Below the pieces are notes generated by a model that saw only the letters and a list, made by a program, of their open reading frames with translations, made no database searches and was not told the origin of the DNA. A stretch of DNA of 64,000 nucleotides, from the NCBI GenBank assembly GCA_023935145.1, contig CM043698.1:68251501-68315500 (forward strand), given 5' to 3'. This document shows, one piece after another, positions 53,001-64,000 of this stretch (its first letter is position 1; each line of letters starts with the position of its first letter). The translations under genes were made by a program, and so were the position numbers. This stretch comes from Bretschneidera sinensis (lineage: Eukaryota; Streptophyta; Magnoliopsida; Brassicales; Akaniaceae).

Positions 53001-56000
53001 AGAACCCTGACTTAAAAGTTACGTCTGAATTTCAAGAGGGATCTGAGTACGTTTATAATTAAGTTTTAAAAGAAATCCTCATATAATTAAGTTTTAAAAG
53101 AAATCCTCATAATAAAAATGTTCGTCAAACTCATTTTTTTAGATGGAAGAAGTTAAATGCAACCTCTACTCACTACATCACAACCAAACTTAAAGCATCC
53201 AATGAGTTAAGGTGCCTTATATTACATTCCTAAATAATTACAAAACTCTGTAACATCGCATTAGTATTAATCACATGATGATATTAGATGAACAATTGAT
53301 GGTAAAAGGAAATTAAATGCATTGTCAGGCTCCAATACATAACCAACTCGATACAGGAAAGAAAGTGCAATTTACCAGGGACACCATGACTTTACAAAAT
53401 GGTCACAGAGAAAAAATTAAACACTGCACTTCTGAAGCGAGCTTCGTCATAGAACACAGAATGATAGGCACAATAAAAAGCATGCTAAAAAATTAGAAGG
53501 GTAAGTGACGATGCAGGGAAAGATAATAATGAGCATGCTTAAAATTTCTTTCTCATAGTAAACTAATTACTGTAAAAATGTAAGGTGGAACCGATGACAA
53601 GGGTGAATTATCTAAGATGATTTAACTATGAGCGACAAGGATAAAATAGAATGGAAAGAAACCATATGATTAATCTTTAAGATCATAAATGAATGCCAAA
53701 AAGGAGGCATGGAAGGGTATGACTCAACACGTGTCAAACATGCAAATGGTCAATGAATAGAGGTATCCCATGTTACAACTAAATATCATATTAAATTATA
53801 TCACTATTTTGATTCTAAGTTCCAATTTATATCGATTGATCAATAAGATGTAAACATTTAAGATCTAAGATAAATCAAATATTACTTTTTTCTTGCATGA
53901 AGTAATTACGACCTTCATCTGTCAGGTTTAATTTAATTTACATATTATCTTTTTTCTTGTAAGAAGTGAATCAAACTTTAATTATTAGAAATAATTCATC
54001 CTGTGTATGCTAAAATATCATTAATCTAAATTGCATACTTTCATCCTTAAGAAGTTCCATTCATCTTTAATTCAAAACAAAAAATTAAGTTAAAATATAA
54101 CTTAGGCCAAATTATCATATCTTTAAAATATATGTTTCTATTTAGAACCAATCAGTCGTAGATAATGATTATGACAATGTTACAGAACAAAAATAAGGGC
54201 AGAAAAAGAAAAAAAGTGAAGAATTTATTTCGTTTTCAAAGCACACCAGAGCCACTTTACAGCTTTTCTTCCTCAAAAGTAAATTAAATTTTATTTTTCT
54301 GCTTCAAGCAACCAAAAAATCACGGCAAGGGCTTAGCAAAATTGATGAAACTTGCCATTTAGATCAATCTTCTTCTCTCTCTTCTTTGAGTAATCAAAAA
54401 GCTAAAGGTAGAGAGCTTCACCAAATCAATGAAACCACACCCTATGTCTAACATTCTTCTTCTTCCCCTCCGAAATTGTCCAAAAAGTCACATATTGAAG
54501 GAAAAATTTTCATCTCCAACAATTTCTGCAACTTTTAGTTTCCTTCAAGCAAAAGAGTTGAGGCTAGGGATTCACTGAATCACAACCGAATTATCAGTAT
54601 GAATGTACTCACCAAGTTACAAATGTTCAAGGTAACTCAGTCACAAGATCAACTAATCAACATTTCCTCCTCCTCCTTCCCCTTTGATTCCTTGACATTT
54701 TTACTCCTCCGAACTAAAACCTGAAATCCTATGTTTTGGAACCCCTTAATTGTTCTCTCAGCCTCCCCTCCCCCAAAAAAAATTCCATTATCTTGTTATC
54801 ATCATGTAAATTGTTTCTCTTTGTACGAAAATAAAAATTAAAGATTCAAGCTCTCACAAAAAATTGCTTGGGTCCATCCTTTATGTGCATCAAACTGTGA
54901 TCTATAGGATTAAAAATAAATAAATAAAATAAAAAAAGAAAGAAAGATATCTTGTTTAGAGAAAGAAAACATCTAAGATATCAATTCTAAGTCCAAAATC
55001 ATAAAATCTTGTGATTCTTAGATATCATATTCTCAGAAAACAGCAGGTTTTTTTTTTTAAAATATTCATAAAATCATGCTAACATCACATTTCAAACCAT
55101 CAACCAAGTAATTAGATCTTTTTACTGCATCTTTTCTCTGTAACAAGATGATTAGCGATCCATTCACAAAAGCATTGGTCCCAGATTCTATCAGAAGATG
55201 TTCTCCCTATACCAAACTGTATCAAGGGCCACTCATAAAGTGACTCGAAGATGTCTCCTTATACCGAACTGTATCAAGGGCCACAAAAAAATGAAGGAAG
55301 ATGTATCCCTTGCAACATACTCTATCCAGGGCCATCAATAAAGTGACTGGAAATGGTACCAAAAAAGCACGGCATTATCATCTCCCAAGGTGAAGCATCA
55401 CAAGCATATTACAGTATGCAGAACACTTCCACGTGAGCAGCATACATAAATTCACCAATATAGATTTAAAATTATCATACCTACTTTAGTTTCCTGCTAT
55501 TTTAGTTTCCTAAATAAATAAAAACAAAAAATACTATTTGATAAAAGTTTCCTTTCTGGTTCACAATTCAATAAGATTCTCCAGAATAGAGAACAAATGC
55601 CATCGCATATCAACAATCACCATCTGGTAACCACCTAAAATGTGTTACAAATTTGCTCATGGAGTTTTACATATTTGTAAAAATATAATAGATTAGAAAT
55701 ATCTTAAATAGAAAACACACCTCCGCAAATGAGCTTAAAACTCAATGCACTTCAAACACTTCAGCCATTTTGCCTACTTGTAATATGATAACTCAAAATA
55801 ATGTCTTCAAACAAAAATCAAATATTGCCAGTAATTAGGACATTATCATTAAGATGAATCAGGAAAGCTCAAAAATTTCCTACAGACCACTCAATGCACT
55901 TCAAATAATTAGTCATTATGCCTATTTGTAACATGATAATTCAAAATAATGATTTCAAACAAAAATCAAACATTTCCAGAAACGAGGAGATTATCAAAGG

Positions 56001-58882
56001 TGATCTACTGTATCATTGACGGGATATTGGCAACCTCCATAACAAGATCTACCACACGATAGATAGAACGATAGATAGAACGATAGCACGAACATATAAT
56101 CCATGATAGGTGTTTTATTTTCTTATTTAAAATGCACAGAAACAATGAAAATGGGTAGAAAGAGAAGGGGGAGACTTTCACACATAATTTAGATAATATA
56201 TGAAACTTTTTAGACATTCTAGGAGCACTCTAGAATATTTAAAAAAATATGAATACAATTACAGAGAAAGAAAACACATTCCAACAAAGACACATTTTTT
56301 ATGAGTAAAAGTATAGTATTAAAAACGAGAACCGAGGGAGTGCCACCCATTTACAACAAAGACACATTAGAGAAAAAAATGCAAAACATGGCTTTAAAAT
56401 TGGTAAATACAACCAGAGGATAGAAACATGACTAGTCTCTGAGAAAAATGGAAAAAAAACCACACAAGCTGCAAGCATCACTCATCAAGGTGCAACACAA
56501 TTCTATGCTGGATAGAGACATGCCAATTGAAGACACCACTATATTTTTACTACCTCAAGGTGGTTAACAAACACAGAAATCTCAGAAACGCATCTTAAAA
56601 CCTCAAGGTGAGGCATAACCCAGAGAAAACAACAACTAAATGTGTAAATCCTCAAGGTGGCCTATACATCCCACCTTGAGATGACCTTAAGGTCAGAGAG
56701 GCCTTATAAAACCCAAGGGAAACAGAATTTCATAAGCCATATCCTTCAAGAACCTACTCACTGATCTAGTTTATTTATAATGTCTTTATGCAAGATGGTT
56801 TAGTTAAAAACATCATTTGTAAATCAAAGAGAATGATACTGATCAACAGTAACACTAAAAATCCGTTCATGTCCTTCTTAGATGAGGAAAATTCAAGATA
56901 ATGAGACATGCAACCTGCAGGAACTATTGAAACAATACACGTGTACTGAACTGTGCTAATTGTAAAAAATGATATGAAACAGTAATCTAAAAACCCAAGT
57001 ATCAATAACAACGCTATTTAACAATCAATTCAGAGAACGTCATACCCATATAGAAACAGTAAAGTTGAAAGGAAGAGAAGATATTTAGAATACAAACCTC
57101 AGAAATCAGCCGGTGCCTCCCTTCAATATCAGCAGCTAAAGCGCGGAATGAATGAGGCATACCAAGAACGTCATCACCTTGTCTCTCTAACAATAATGCT
57201 GATCTTCGGTGTTGTTGACGAAGGCCCTGGCTATTTGTTCCAGATGACATTACTGTCTCAGTTGAGGAAATAGAAGGGCCTGTAGGTAATGAAGGAAAAG
57301 AACCACCATGACCAGCAGATTCAGAGTCAATGGATGGAAATAAAGACCAAGGAGAAAATTCTGATAATCTTTGTTGATTATTTGTTGAGGTGTTGTGGGG
57401 AGGAATCCAGGCAGGAGTTTGCAAAGGATGGATGCTTGAACTGGGTCCAACCCTAGCAGCAGAAGGAACACATCCAGAAGCGCTAATGTTTGAAGTGGCC
57501 AAACTCCAACTAGCTGGATCTTGCACCACATTTCTCATCTCAGTTGCAGGTGTAAACATGGGATGCTCCGCATTGTCTCTTGGGATACTTCTTACATTTG
57601 CATCCTCTCCTAATGCAAAATCTTTCTCTCCAGGGACTAAGCTATTTGATGAATTGCCAGCTCTTGAACTGGAAGCCCCATTCCAAGGGAAAGGATGCAT
57701 ATTCCTTGACAAAGCAGAAATATGCATAGCATGGGGCTGACTATCGGCAGAAATCATACTTGCAGCTACTGGTGTTGTCGATCCCAAGTCCAGAGAATCA
57801 CTAAATGAGACAGATCTAGGTGATTGATGAAGCGAAGGAACATTAGAATGTCTGATACTCCCTGTTGATGATAAATTGAATAGTACAGATTCCTGCTGCT
57901 CTCCGGGATTTACTCTCCTGCCAAAACTTCTCATCGAACTTTCCGCGTTTCCTGCAACACTTGAAGGAAAAGCATCAGAAGCTACTCCTCTGACACCAAC
58001 CCCAAATCTCGGAGTCAGATGATCAGGTGGACTAATGCTTGGGGAGTTCCGCGAGGGTGTAGATAAACTTAAGCTGCTAGAAGCATCATATCGAGCAGGA
58101 CCAGTATGCCAAACATCATTTTCAGCTTGCGCAAAGTAGCTTGAACTTCCTCCTGAATAAGACTGTCCAGAAGTACCTTCAAGAGCCTTTCTCTTGCAGG
58201 ATAAACCCCAACCACTCATTGAAGAACCTGAGCTACCAATGTTTTCCTCCAGAACATGGCTAGAGTTTCCAGATGAAGTCCTGCCATCACTAGAAGAACC
58301 AGCAGATGATCTCTGTGCTGTTTCTGATCTATTTGAGTTGTAGAAATTAGGGCAGACACTGACTCCTGTGCTCTGCCCACCATTACCACTGCTGCCCATA
58401 TGCCCTGCATTCAGATTCACACTCTGAGGCATATGATTAGAGCTGGAACCTTGCAAAAATAAAGGCCCACTTCTGACATGACTGCCACTGCGGCCAATAT
58501 GGAGTCTTCCTGGGAAAAGGATATTAGTTGGTTCAAGTCGCATTTCTTCTGACCTATGGCTAGCCCCAGCATGAACACTGTAAGAAGAAGACAACCCATG
58601 TTCCATTTTCATTCCATCATTATTGACCTGATCTTGGGGAACCAATCTAGAGCTGGGTTCACCAAAACTCCAGCCATTAAAGCTTTGAACATCATGAGCA
58701 TTTGAATGCATGCAAGTTGACCCCACAGAAGATACTGTATAATTTGACAGCCGACTGTCCGCTGAATTCAGCATGCTATTCATAGAAATCTGAGGATTCA
58801 TACCAGAATTATTTGGAACAGATTCCTGATCAATGTTGACTGTTTCAGGGAGAGAATCAATTGTACTTCCTTGCCCTTGCAT
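48346..58882 (-). CDS. RING-H2 E3 ubiquitin ligase, RHG1A/MBR2-like (five coding exons)
   Basis: Coding exons on the minus strand: 58882-57098, 50059-50009, 49040-48942, 48856-48713 and 48501-48346. All junctions are GT-AG and in phase 0, giving 744 residues. The start MQGQGSTIDSLPETV is the characteristic N-terminus of this family. Residues 1-590 are long, Ser/Asn/Gly-rich and probably disordered. A conserved helical block (IRQVLNAMRRGENIR, RHRDMRLDVDNMSYE, ELLALEERIGDV) precedes a C-terminal RING-H2 finger: C689, C692, C707, H709, H712, C715, C726, C729 (all eight zinc ligands present). Such proteins pass ubiquitin from an E2 to targets; MBR1/2 relatives act in the nucleus on Mediator subunit MED25. 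The target here is unknown. Intron 1 of the coding region is 7 kb. Confidence 0.9.
48590..48660 (-). mobile_element. tRNA-like SINE head in the last intron
   Basis: On the minus strand: CCTTAGCACAATGGTAAAG resembles a pol III A box, and GGTCCCATGTTCGAGTGG a B box, about 35 bp apart, as in tRNA-derived plant SINEs. It is short and without a clear tail; it lies within the 211-bp intron 48502-48712. Confidence 0.5.
50552..50830 (-). mobile_element. LINE polyprotein C-terminal remnant in intron
   Basis: The minus strand stays open for about 90 codons: LDELWSWSGIYAS, then IPLSTKWVTWLERNKRAFEN and FKEGWLNLPFFW. The pattern W..W-x-ERN-x-R-x-FE is that of plant LINE C-termini. It has the same orientation as the host gene. 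Confidence 0.65.
53055..53110. repeat. Perfect 28-bp tandem duplication
   Basis: Two exact copies of a 28-bp unit starting 'ataattaagttttaaaag' at 53055 and 53083; a recent slippage product in the intron. Confidence 0.9.
55193..55351. repeat. Three-unit imperfect repeat, period ~52 bp
   Basis: Units contain 'gaagatgt..ctcc.tata.c.aactgtatcaagggccac' and, in the first and third, 'ataaagtgact'. Intronic; function unknown. Confidence 0.75.
55740..55990. repeat. ~110-bp imperfect direct duplication
   Basis: 'actcaatgcacttcaaa' through 'caaacaaaaatcaaa...ccag' occurs at about 55740-55835 and 55887-55980, with a spacer. Intronic. Confidence 0.75.
57098..58882 (-). CDS. E3 ligase large first coding exon (595 codons)
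   Basis: From ATG 58882 to ...LISE and a GT donor at 57097-57096. The open frame continues 84 bases past the donor (to 57014), but the family resumes with IRQVLNAMRRG at 50059, so the extension is intronic. The exon encodes the low-complexity N-terminal region with repeated Ser/Gly runs. A TTG nine bases upstream in frame is not a plausible start. Confidence 0.88.
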
Positions 58883-58986
58883 TGGGTTCAATACTTTCCA
58901 CCAAATAAAGAGTGTGGTATGCTATACAATATTTCTAATTTCCAGACGGAAACGGTCGGTTCAAGTTACACACTTCTCAGTCACAC
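58883..58986 (-). other. E3 ligase 5' UTR part of exon 2 (predicted)
   Basis: A TTTTAG acceptor on the minus strand at about 58987 would begin an exon that carries 104 bases of leader before ATG 58882. Predicted from the splice signal only. Confidence 0.45.
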
Positions 58987-61449
58987 CTAAAATCATGCAA
59001 GCAGCATAGAAAAGAATACACATGAACTCAAATTGGTAGATGAAAAGCTGGAAAAATATGGACATCAAAATGTGCTATATTGAAGAAGGAAAAAAGGGAC
59101 AAAATCAGATGGAGAAAGAAAAGGAAAGATAAGTTAACATTAACGAACATGCACTCCTACTTACCAAAATAGTTGTGAAAGGCTCCCATGTTCATTAACT
59201 CTAACAAATAACATAAATATGATAGACTGTGGTCTGCATCTACTCAATTGAGAAGCCTAACAAGTAACATCTGAAACTCCAAAAAAGTAATTATTATTAG
59301 TGGCCATGAACATTAATGTTACACAAAGACAACTTTGACATGTAAACTGTCAATCAGAAACCTTATACTTCATGCAGATTAATAGGGGTTAAACAGTTTA
59401 CCATTGTTGCAGTCATGAAGTCATGATCCTAATCATTTGATCTGTTTCTTCACAATATTAATAAAATTTATTATTTATAAGTTGAAACTGCCAACAAAGC
59501 ACCAGCCTTAGAAATTTCTAACAAGTCAAATCAACCAGGAATCCACATTTAATAGCTTTTTAATTAACAGATTAATAGCTTATCAAGAAACAATAAATCA
59601 ACTGTTTCCCCACACAGATAAAATTTCATAAAGGCATTCATAAGACAGGAATCCTCCAAGCATTAGGCTATACTAAGCATGAATAGAGAACCACATAGCC
59701 ATACCAAGTAGATGGCCATGTTATAAAGTTTGGAAATGTAGCAACCGGCAAGTAATTAAGAGAAATCACCCAAACCATGCCTACATCCGAGAGGAACGAT
59801 TACAATATAGAACACTAATGAATCTTTCCATCCTCACCCCTCTCCCAAACATTGCATGATAGTTTGCTGATTTATTAGTAGTTCTGGTTTGATTCAAAAT
59901 AAAATAAAATAAAATGTTCTTACAACAAAGCATAACAAGGTCTAAGAACAACCAAAGGAAGAAAATTTCAAAATCTTTTCACTCACATCATAACATAGTT
60001 GTTAGTTCATTAGCATTTTGAAATGATTTAAATTAGGAGAAACAATAATTCTTTAAATTATTTCTTTAGATACTTGTGGCCGTTAATGTGTTGTTTCGTT
60101 ATCATTGTTTATCTTCTCCAATTTCTCAGAGGCAAGATGCCAGATACAGTTTACAGTTAAAGGAGCACTCTCCCACTGAAACTGCCTTCGGTCCACTGTT
60201 AACACTGCACTCACAAACACCACCTCAGTTCCCCAGACCCCATTGGTCAGTTTTTGAGAGCTGTATCTTTCATTTTACTAATTATCATTAATAAGTTAGC
60301 CATTTCACTATATTTGATACCATATATAGCCTAGAGGTTTCTATCAGAAAGAATTATACTTATTCATTACAGTTCTGGAAGCATCATGCATTATACCAAC
60401 CATAAGCATACTAAATTGCTAACTCCTTTTGGTATTTCTTCAACCCATTCCTACACATTCAAAAGAGCGCAATATTCACAGCTGTTCATTATCTAGCCAT
60501 ACTTATTGCATATAATTACAATTATAATTACTGATTGGGATCATATGTAGCACACCCTTTGCACCAGTAACTATGCTGCACCGGACCCAGATGGGCCGAA
60601 GTACAACTTATCCACAATGAGAGCCTCGTTTTCCAAAAAGTTCATTCTTGACAATGTTCATTGAATAAGTAACATAATGTGCAAGCACTATGAAAAAGAT
60701 CACTGAGGAAAAAAAAACTAAACTAAATACAATGTGCTTGACAATTTAAGATTATTACCACGTAAAAAGCTCCTGATTCAAAGCATTAGCTCCAGCTCAC
60801 AGATATACATAAGTTTGATCTATAGTTGTTTCCTATTAGAGTTTCATATAAATGGCCATGTAAGGTAAATGCAAATAAGGTAGAAAAGGTAAATGCAAGA
60901 TAAAGAAAAAAGAAGTAAAGACAAATTATGCAAAATTAAGCACCTGCCACCACAAAGAGCACATTCGCAAATCCACAAAATAACTCAAAAGTGAAACAAA
61001 ACTAAAACTAAAATTAAAAAAGAAAATGTAGAGAATGCCTAAGCCATCCCTCGCAGCAGTGAAGCTTAAAAACATATCTAAAAATCAACAACTCACAATC
61101 TGTGGGTTTTTTTGTCCAAAAATGCCCCAATATCAATATGATACATAGATGCCCAAAAAGAAATGATTCCAGAGAGCGAGAGAAGAAGAAGAAACACAAC
61201 AGTAAATTAGCATAACAAAAGCATGAAAGAAAATCCAGTAAAATTAAAAGAAAATTGGAGAAAGCCCAACCTGGGTCAAACCCGATCCCTCTTACTCTCC
61301 CAAGATTGCATGAAATCAAAGTAAAAAAGTTAAATTGAACCCAAATAAAATAATACCCTAAAAATATTAAACTGAAAACGATCTTGATAAGCATATGATT
61401 TCAGATCAAATGGATTAAAAAGAATAATAACATATATTTAGATAAGTAC
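58987..61449 (-). other. Probable 5' UTR intron of the E3 ligase gene
   Basis: About 2.46 kb of AT-rich DNA without family matches, lying between a predicted acceptor (58987) and a good donor CTCAG|GTACTT (about 61449). Confidence 0.45.
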
Positions 61450-61660
61450 CTGAGAAACTGAGAAAGTTGAGAGCGAAGAGGATCGATAGAACCGAAAAGA
61501 TCAAATGGGTCTTCAGAGTACTAGCCACTAAAACGGAATCAGAAGCGTTTTTTATCTTTTCAGTTTTTTCTTGGATTTTTTTTTTTTTTTTTTTACCTTT
61601 ATCTCGCTGGTTCTTCTTCTTTGGTTCAGTTACTTATTTTCCTGAGAAAAAGAGAATAGA
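61450..61660 (-). other. Predicted first, non-coding exon and promoter region of the E3 ligase gene
   Basis: The minus strand is CT-rich (CTCTCAACTTTCTCAGTTTCTCAG) before the donor, typical of plant leader exons. A second donor-like AAAG|GTAAAA lies near 61597 next to a T-rich run. The transcription start cannot be placed exactly. Confidence 0.4.
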
Positions 61661-61739
61661 TAATCGAAAGAAGACAAACGAAAACACTGATCAATGGATG
61701 GGCGAGAAAGAGGTTAAGGAGAGTAAACAAGCAAATTAA

Positions 61740-63056
61740 AATATATTTATTTTTAAGATTTATATCTCTTTTTAGATGAAAGTCTGGTGCTGGTGTGGCA
61801 AAATCTCTGGATTCATTTTGTTGGTTTAAACTCAATATCTAACTTGAAAATTTTATTAATAATATTAATATAAATTTTAAATTTTAAAATTAAAATTATT
61901 AATAAAAATTTTAATACATTTAATTTAAATCTAATTCAATTAAAAAAATTATATATTTAAAAGCAATTTGTTGTACAGGTAGCTTTCATGCAGTAGCATT
62001 GGTCCCATATCTCGCCTTGTTTTACAGAAGTACTTTACTTCGAAAATATTAAAATAAATTAAAAAGTATTGCAAAATGACAACATGACAGTGATGACATG
62101 GATCAATTTTTGGTGATGCAAGCGTTTTGTTTATGCAAAGTTGGGTACAAATCTAGCTTGCTTGGAATCCATTTGCCCCAAATTAGATTTTGAAGGTTGC
62201 TTAAATTTTGGTTAGGGTGTACTGGACCAAATCAAGTTTAAAAGCTTATTTAAATGTAAGCATGAGTTGGGCTCACCTCTATATTGAGCCCATACTGATT
62301 GACCTAACAAAATTAAGTTGTAAAGATTTACTAAAACTTAGTGGCGCAATTTGGACAAGCTAATTTGACTTGATTCAATTTATACTTTAGACAAGGTTTT
62401 GAATTTTAAAATTATCTTAGATTAAGATTAAAAAATCCTTAATTTTATGCTAAGTTAAGGTTAGAGTTTTTAACCCTAATTCAACTCGTAATTTGTGACT
62501 CAAATTTATTGTTGGTAGTTATAACTTAACTAATTATGTATTATATAAGACATGACAATTAAAAGTGGACAAAGTTTGCAGTAAATTAGGCAAAGTATAA
62601 TTATAACCAAAATTTTGATTTTTCATAACTAATAATCATACCCAAATCATTTTCATTTGGTTACATATCCAAATTTTATAACTAACCACCAATTAACTGA
62701 AGAAAAAAAAATGAAATTTTGCCCAATCAAAAAAGATATACTTAAACCAAGAGCCTTTAATTCAACTGTTATCACTCCAAGTCTTATGTACTTGGGTGTC
62801 TTGAAGTTCTGAGTTCAATTGCTCGAGTCAATAACTCATTTATAAATACATAAGGTTATTTGGTGGGTATGTGGGGATAGAAATAAATTAAATTATCATT
62901 GTAAATAACACACTTATCAAAACTATATCACAACTTTAAAAAAAAAGTCACAATCTCATTTAATTTGCATTCAACAATCCATAATAAAGTTCTCTAACAC
63001 ATTAAAATCTATATTAAACATTCAATCTACATTCAAAAACTCGAACATATAAGTTT
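61740..63056. other. AT-rich intergenic DNA
   Basis: No gene, RNA or clear repeat recognised. A phrase near 62765-62835 ('gagttcaattgctcgagtc') vaguely resembles a SINE B box but lacks an A box. Confidence 0.4.
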
Positions 63057-63234
63057 TAATTTAGGGTGATGTTATTGGTATTCCTCCTAATTTGTTTTAG
63101 TATTAAAACTTATAATAATACCCTTAATTAAATTGTATCCTCAATAGTATCTACCTTCAATTAAGGACATTATTGTAAGTTAAACAAACAAAATGATCAA
63201 TAACAATCTTTGGAGTATCAATAACACCACTTTA
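63057..63234. mobile_element. Small MITE (~175 bp)
   Basis: The ends 'taatttagggtgatgttattgg' and 'tcaataacaccactttaaatta' are inverted copies with a few mismatches; the interior is AT-rich and non-coding. The superfamily cannot be assigned from the ends alone. Confidence 0.6.
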
Positions 63235-64000
63235 AATTAAACTTCTAAAATAAAATTAAAAAACCAAAGCATTCAGCAAAAAAAAAAACTTATTAACTAA
63301 TCCATGTTTTATTTTCTTGATTCTTTTGAATACTCAATGTTAAGGTTCAAGATTCTATGTTCTACGACTTTTGTCTAAATGCTTATGATTAGTTGGTAAA
63401 GGGTGTATTGCATTTATTTGTACCCTACAATAATGTGTTGCATTATACATGCACGCATAATATATTAATATTACATATTTAATATTTTGTATATAATTTG
63501 GTTCGGTTCAATTTACCGACATGTTGAAATATAAATAATATCCAAACCAATAACCCAAAACAAAAAATCGTAACCGTAACCGTAATCAAATTGAAAATTT
63601 TGATTAACCACTTTTTCAATTTCGATTCAGTTCGAGTTTAATTTATGAGTTTTTTTAAAAGGAAAGGTAATAATTTAAGTATCTCACATAACATGGTTAA
63701 TTGGTACATTCAACCTTTAAAATGGAAACATGGAACTCAAAAACCCAATCCAAACAAATCTAACTCGACTTTGATTTTATAAGTTAGCCTAAACTCAACC
63801 TAAGCTCGACCTGATTTTGAATGGATAGGGTTGTTATTTAAAAAATCTAACACAAGTTAGTTGGTTTAAGTTTGAGAAATTATATTGTGAGTTGAGTTAG
63901 GATTGGTTTCTAATGTGACCCGATCCAACTCGTATACACCATTAGTGTTAAATTGTGTTAATTCCTTTATAGTTTCACTCTAAAAGAATGCTAATTCCTG
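63235..64000. other. AT-rich intergenic DNA to the window edge
   Basis: No gene seen. 63700-63930 has words such as 'aactcaacctaagctcgacc' that recall dispersed repeats, without boundaries. Confidence 0.4.

Larger units (their letters stand above)
50060..57097 (-). other. Seven-kilobase intron of the E3 ligase gene
   Basis: AT-rich, with a LINE fragment (50552-50830), a GA-rich run near 52260-52370, a 28-bp tandem (53055-53110), a triple repeat (55193-55351), a duplicated block (55740-55990) and a recurring CCTCAAGGTG motif near 56550-56655. No independent gene was found. The family homology that resumes exactly at 50059 supports one continuous gene. Confidence 0.75.

Noticed and set aside
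57014..57097. C-terminal extension of the E3 ligase to a stop at 57014
   Set aside because: A GT donor at 57097 and the family continuation at 50059 show that this is intron.
61014..61394. 126-codon minus-strand ORF upstream of the E3 ligase
   Set aside because: Low-complexity hydrophobic translation of AT-rich intron DNA, no homology, lies between UTR exon signals.

Overview
The window is nuclear DNA of a flowering plant, most likely a TE-rich eudicot; I cannot name the species. The evidence is intron-split genes, Ty1/copia and Ty3/gypsy retrotransposons with plant tRNA primer sites, a piece of plastid DNA, and plant-only gene families (B3 DNA-binding proteins, an RHG1A/MBR2-type RING-H2 ligase). 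Host genes are few: three paralogous small B3-domain genes (+ strand, starts at 7728, 29286 and 44129) and one large RING-H2 E3 ligase gene (- strand, 58882 down to 48346, with 5' UTR exons reaching about 61.6 kb).

Layout. 1-5.8 kb: stacked retroelement ruins (gypsy LTR and gag; the 5' end of a minus-strand copia; a LINE tail; a copia LTR and gag). 6.0-9.76 kb: duplicated segment copy 1 with the first B3 gene, ending in a fragment of a copia LTR. 9.76-27.3 kb: an Athila-like gypsy element with broken gag-pol, into which a complete 10.25-kb Sirevirus-type copia (16801-27054) has jumped, flanked by the duplication CCAGT and with two LTRs in which I see no difference. 27.3-31.3 kb: duplicated segment copy 2 with the second B3 gene. 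31.2-36.6 kb: a minus-strand copia whose 3' LTR holds a solo LTR of the same gypsy family and whose RT/RNase H part has been replaced by the 5' end of another copia. 37.0-38.7 kb: a small non-coding LTR element whose interior is largely plastid DNA carrying trnT-UGU. 39.4-42.0 kb: a terminal-inverted-repeat element with a broken GRF zinc-finger gene fragment and a polypurine tract of about 870 bp. 42.1-45.2 kb: an older third copy of the B3 segment. 45.2-48.3 kb: AT-rich spacer with a LINE scrap and a Stowaway MITE. 48.3-61.7 kb: E3 ligase gene with a 7-kb intron. 61.7-64 kb: AT-rich spacer with a small MITE.

The order of events can be read from the nesting: minus-strand copia C inserted; gypsy A inserted into its LTR (duplication CCAAT); the block from 6027 into gypsy A was duplicated in tandem; the second gypsy copy collapsed to a solo LTR; the Sirevirus then inserted into the first gypsy copy.

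The most striking signal is a 12-bp perfect palindrome, CCAGTCGACTGG. It occurs ten times in each Sirevirus LTR upstream of a TATA box, and again twelve times (nine perfect) in the pol to env-like spacer, directly upstream of a second TATA box and an intact 418-codon extra ORF. This looks like a second, internal promoter built from the same repeated site. The gypsy LTR uses a different repeated near-palindrome, GCGATCGAGCGC, in the same position before its TATA box.
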